This document shows, piece after piece, positions 61,421 to 64,000 of a stretch of DNA of 64,000 nucleotides. The number at the start of each line of letters is the position of its first letter. Position 1 is the first letter of the stretch. The stretch spans positions 434,001 through 498,000 of the forward strand of contig NZ_JAMZAW010000001.1 in assembly GCF_024158745.1 (NCBI RefSeq), given 5' to 3'. The position numbers were made by a program, and so were the translations under genes. The DNA is from Paenibacillus tyrphae (GTDB taxonomy: Bacteria > Bacillota > Bacilli > Paenibacillales > NBRC-103111). The notes under the pieces are model-generated. The model did no database searches, had not been told where the DNA came from, and worked only from the letters and a program-made list of their open reading frames with translations.

Positions 61421-64000
61421 CTAGAAGGCGAATTCGATGCTGTTTAACGAATCTTTGTTGTCATTCTCGGGCCCATTCAATTGGATCTGGCTTAACCGGA
61501 TTTCCGGGTTCTCGCAGATTTGCTTCAGGACAGCCAACAAATCCTTCGACATTTTGCGGATCATGGTCGCTTTGAACAATTTGGCGGCATATTGGAAGTT
61601 TCCGCGGATGGCGCCGTCATCTTCGGCCACCGACAAGGTCAGGTCGAATTGCGCGGCGACCGTCTGATCGAAGACGAACGGAGTCAGGCTGAGCGCATCC
61701 GCTTCAATTCCGCGATCCTCGGTATTTTGCAAGACGAACATCGTGTCGAACACCGGATTTCGGCTCGTATCCCGCTTCACGTTCAACTGTTCGACAAGCT
61801 CTTCGAACGGATAGTCCTGATACTCGAAGGCTCCCAGCGTCGTCTCTTTGACCTCCTCCAGATAGGAGAGGAACGTTTTGTCGCCCGCCGGATAGTTGCG
61901 GATCGCCAGCGTATTGACAAACATTCCGATGACCGGTTCGACATCCGCGTGCGTTCTTCCGCCAACCGGCGTTCCGACGATGATGTCTTCCTGTCCGCTG
62001 TATTTGGACAGCAGTACCGTATACGCAGACAGCAGAACCATATACAGCGTGCTTTCGCTATGGGCCGCCAGCTCGTTCAGCCGCTGCGTAAGAGCTTCGT
62101 CGGCTTCAAACTCAAGCTCCGCCCCCTCGAAGCTTCGGGTGGCAGGTCTTTCGTAATCGGTCGGCAGCTCGATGACGGGCAGTTCTCCCGCCAAGGCTTG
62201 CAGCCAGTACCCTTCCTGCTTCTTCACGCGTTGGGCATACGCCTCGGACTGCTGCCATGCGGCGTAATCCTTGTATTGAATCCGCAGAGGCGGCAGTTTC
62301 TCGCCCGCATACAGTCTGGAGAACTCCTCCTGCAAAATGCCCACGGAGGCGCCGTCCGAAATGATGTGATGCATATCCAGCATCAGAATGTGACGTTCCG
62401 GCTCCACTTCGACCAGTCCTACGCGAAGCAGAGGCGGCTTCCTCAAGTCAAACGGACGGACGAATCGTTTCGCAATTTCCACGGCTTCTTCCTGGGTCGC
62501 TTTGCTGTACTCTACGGCAAATTCGACCTCGCTATATACGCGTTGAACAGGTTCGCCGCTTGCCATCTCAAAACCGGTACGCAGCGTCTCATGACGCTCG
62601 ATCAGTTGACGGAAGGCATTTTCGAAGCGGTCGCGATCCAGCGGTCCTTCGAGGGTCACGAAGCCCGGAATGTTGTAGCTTAGCTGCGCTCCTTCCAGCT
62701 GATGCAGAATGAACAGCCGCTTCTGTGCGGAGGAAACCGGGTAGTACTCCCGCTCTTCGACCACCGGGATGCCACTGTGTTCCTCGCGCTCCAGCCCGTC
62801 GATGACCTGAGCCAACGATTCAACCGTCGGGAAGCGGAAAACGTCCCGCAGCGGCAGATTGACGTTCAGCTCCTTGTTCACTTTGCTAGACAGCACCGTT
62901 GCGCGCAAGGAGTGGCCTCCCAGCTCGAAGAAATTGTCCTTCACGCTAATCGGCCCGGTTCCGAGCACTTCCTGCCAGATGCGTACCAATTCGGCTTCCA
63001 CCGGAGTACGCGGCTCTACGAAATCGGCACCCGTCTGCACGCTTCCTTCCGGCGCCGGCAGCGCCTTGCGGTCGATCTTTCCGTTCGGCGTCAGCGGCAT
63101 TTGCGCTAGCTGCACGAAGTAGGACGGAATCATATAGCCCGGCAGCTCTTGCGATAACGCGCCTCTCAGCTCGCTCACCGTCAGTTCCCGTTCTGCCACG
63201 AAGTACGCGCAAAGCTGTTGCTGCCCGTTTGCGTCTTCGCGAGCAATGACAATCGTTTCTTGAACGGAAGTGATTTTCAAAAGCTGCTCCTCGATCTCGC
63301 CTAATTCGATCCGATAGCCGCGGATTTTCACCTGATGGTCGATCCGGCCCAAATACTCGATGTTGCCATCCGGCAGCCAGCGGGCCAAATCGCCCGTCCG
63401 GTACATCCGCTCGCCCGCCAGGAACGGGTTGTCCACGAATTTCTCCGCCGTCAACTCAGGACGGTTCAAATAACCTCGCGCCAGTCCTGCGCCCGAGATG
63501 CACAGCTCTCCGGCCACACCGACCGGCAGCATGTGATTTTGCGAATCCACAATAAAGATTTGGTGATTCGCAATCGGACGACCGATCGGAACCGATCTCA
63601 GATCGAAGCCGTTGGACGAAGCCACCCATACGGACGTTACAATCGAAGCTTCCGTCGGTCCGTAGGCATTGAAATAGTGGACCTTGTCCTTCCACTGCTG
63701 AACGAATTCGACCGAAGCGGCGGAGCCGCCCGTAATGAGCTTCTTCAAGCTCGGCATGCGGTCCGGGCTCAGGTAGACAGCATAGGTCGGCGGCAGGATC
63801 GCTGCCGTAATGCCGTTCTCGTTCATGTAGCTTTCGAACAGCGGATAGTCCAGAATCGTATCCTTGGCCGGGATATACAAGGTTGCGCCAAAGAACAACG
63901 CCTTGTAAATTTCCCAGCACGAAGCATCGAACGACAAGCTTGCAAATTGTACGACCCGGTCTTCCTCGGTGATCCGCAGCGTTTCGGCGAACATGAGCTT
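61421..64000 (-). CDS. NRPS: adenylation, PCP and C-terminal condensation domain (5' end outside window)
   Basis: The frame is open to the right edge, so only the last 859 codons are seen. It starts inside an adenylation domain (ASLSFDASCWE, AYGPTEASIV, YRTGDLARW, NGKIDRKALP), continues with a PCP (DNFFELGGHSLRATV near residue 365) and ends with a complete condensation domain (YPVSSAQKRLFILHQLEG, HHIISDGAS, GTPVGGRTH, YPFEELVEQL), after which the protein stops. The visible pocket residues read D A W I I G A I V, suggesting a hydrophobic or aromatic residue. No epimerisation domain is present between PCP and C. It hands its peptide to the serine-loading protein encoded next. Confidence 0.88.
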   Translation of the reverse strand, partial: KLMFAETLRITEEDRVVQFASLSFDASCWEIYKALFFGATLYIPAKDTILDYPLFESYMNENGITAAILPPTYAVYLSPDRMPSLKKLITGGSAASVEFVQQWKDKVHYFNAYGPTEASIVTSVWVASSNGFDLRSVPIGRPIANHQIFIVDSQNHMLPVGVAGELCISGAGLARGYLNRPELTAEKFVDNPFLAGERMYRTGDLARWLPDGNIEYLGRIDHQVKIRGYRIELGEIEEQLLKITSVQETIVIAREDANGQQQLCAYFVAERELTVSELRGALSQELPGYMIPSYFVQLAQMPLTPNGKIDRKALPAPEGSVQTGADFVEPRTPVEAELVRIWQEVLGTGPISVKDNFFELGGHSLRATVLSSKVNKELNVNLPLRDVFRFPTVESLAQVIDGLEREEHSGIPVVEEREYYPVSSAQKRLFILHQLEGAQLSYNIPGFVTLEGPLDRDRFENAFRQLIERHETLRTGFEMASGEPVQRVYSEVEFAVEYSKATQEEAVEIAKRFVRPFDLRKPPLLRVGLVEVEPERHILMLDMHHIISDGASVGILQEEFSRLYAGEKLPPLRIQYKDYAAWQQSEAYAQRVKKQEGYWLQALAGELPVIELPTDYERPATRSFEGAELEFEADEALTQRLNELAAHSESTLYMVLLSAYTVLLSKYSGQEDIIVGTPVGGRTHADVEPVIGMFVNTLAIRNYPAGDKTFLSYLEEVKETTLGAFEYQDYPFEELVEQLNVKRDTSRNPVFDTMFVLQNTEDRGIEADALSLTPFVFDQTVAAQFDLTLSVAEDDGAIRGNFQYAAKLFKATMIRKMSKDLLAVLKQICENPEIRLSQIQLNGPENDNKDSLNSIEFAF

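Overview
The window looks like chromosomal DNA from a spore-forming Bacillota, most likely a Paenibacillus-type organism. The evidence is the mix of genes and signals: a T-box leader ahead of a tyrosyl-tRNA synthetase, an S4-type leader ahead of rpsD, the rpsD / tyrS / acsA-acuA-acuC / ccpA neighbourhood familiar from Bacillus subtilis, single-chain glycyl-tRNA synthetase, CcpA, YlaN, YugN and FtsW homologues, strong AGGAGG-type ribosome binding sites with frequent GTG and TTG starts, and a modular NRPS cluster. No phage, IS transposase, rRNA, tRNA or CRISPR array was found.

Layout. 1-10 kb: housekeeping and cell-envelope genes (a partial Gfo/Idh/MocA oxidoreductase, CBS protein, M20 amidohydrolase, YugN-like, FtsW-type protein, Asp23, a short-chain dehydrogenase lacking YxxxK, a Ca2+/H+ exchanger, YlaN, an HPr-like protein without the histidine loop, an M29 aminopeptidase and a TVP38-type membrane protein). 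10-24 kb: rpsD with a structured leader, tyrS with a T-box, a large class A PBP with fibronectin-like tails, the acetate switch (acsA facing acuA-acuC), glyS, mtnN and ccpA. 24-36 kb: VanZ-like and DJ-1/PfpI proteins, an EIICBA-EI phosphotransferase pair without an adjacent HPr gene, a Gln-rich repeat protein, thiE, a C39 peptidase-like protein, a divergent aroA, a crcB pair, a rhodanese and aroK. 35.6-42 kb: a hexonate/gluconate operon (LacI regulator, LarA-like protein, gluconokinase-type kinase, SDR, 6-phosphogluconate dehydrogenase). 42-44.3 kb: an MFS exporter facing a TetR regulator, with three operator copies between them. 45-50.6 kb: a three-gene ABC exporter divergent from a two-component system, matching the LnrLMN/LnrJK (linearmycin resistance) layout, with a perfect dyad between the two arms. 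51.6-54.3 kb: a sulfonate/nitrate-type ABC importer. 54.4-64 kb: the 3' end of an NRPS cluster (A-PCP-C, then half-C-A-PCP-TE) followed by two ABC exporters, all on the minus strand; the cluster continues past the right edge.

The most unusual non-coding signal is a family of four related, strongly folded palindromic repeats (near 16.1, 20.3, 37.15 and 42.05 kb). Their conserved blocks are shared while hairpin arms change sequence and stay paired. Two copies sit between two copies of a gene-specific terminator hairpin, as if insertion duplicated the terminator. Other points for a second look are the split condensation-domain arrangement in the NRPS, the His-less HPr-like protein in a window that also holds CcpA and EI, the LarA-like enzyme in the gluconate operon, and a Fur-box-like palindrome upstream of ylaN.
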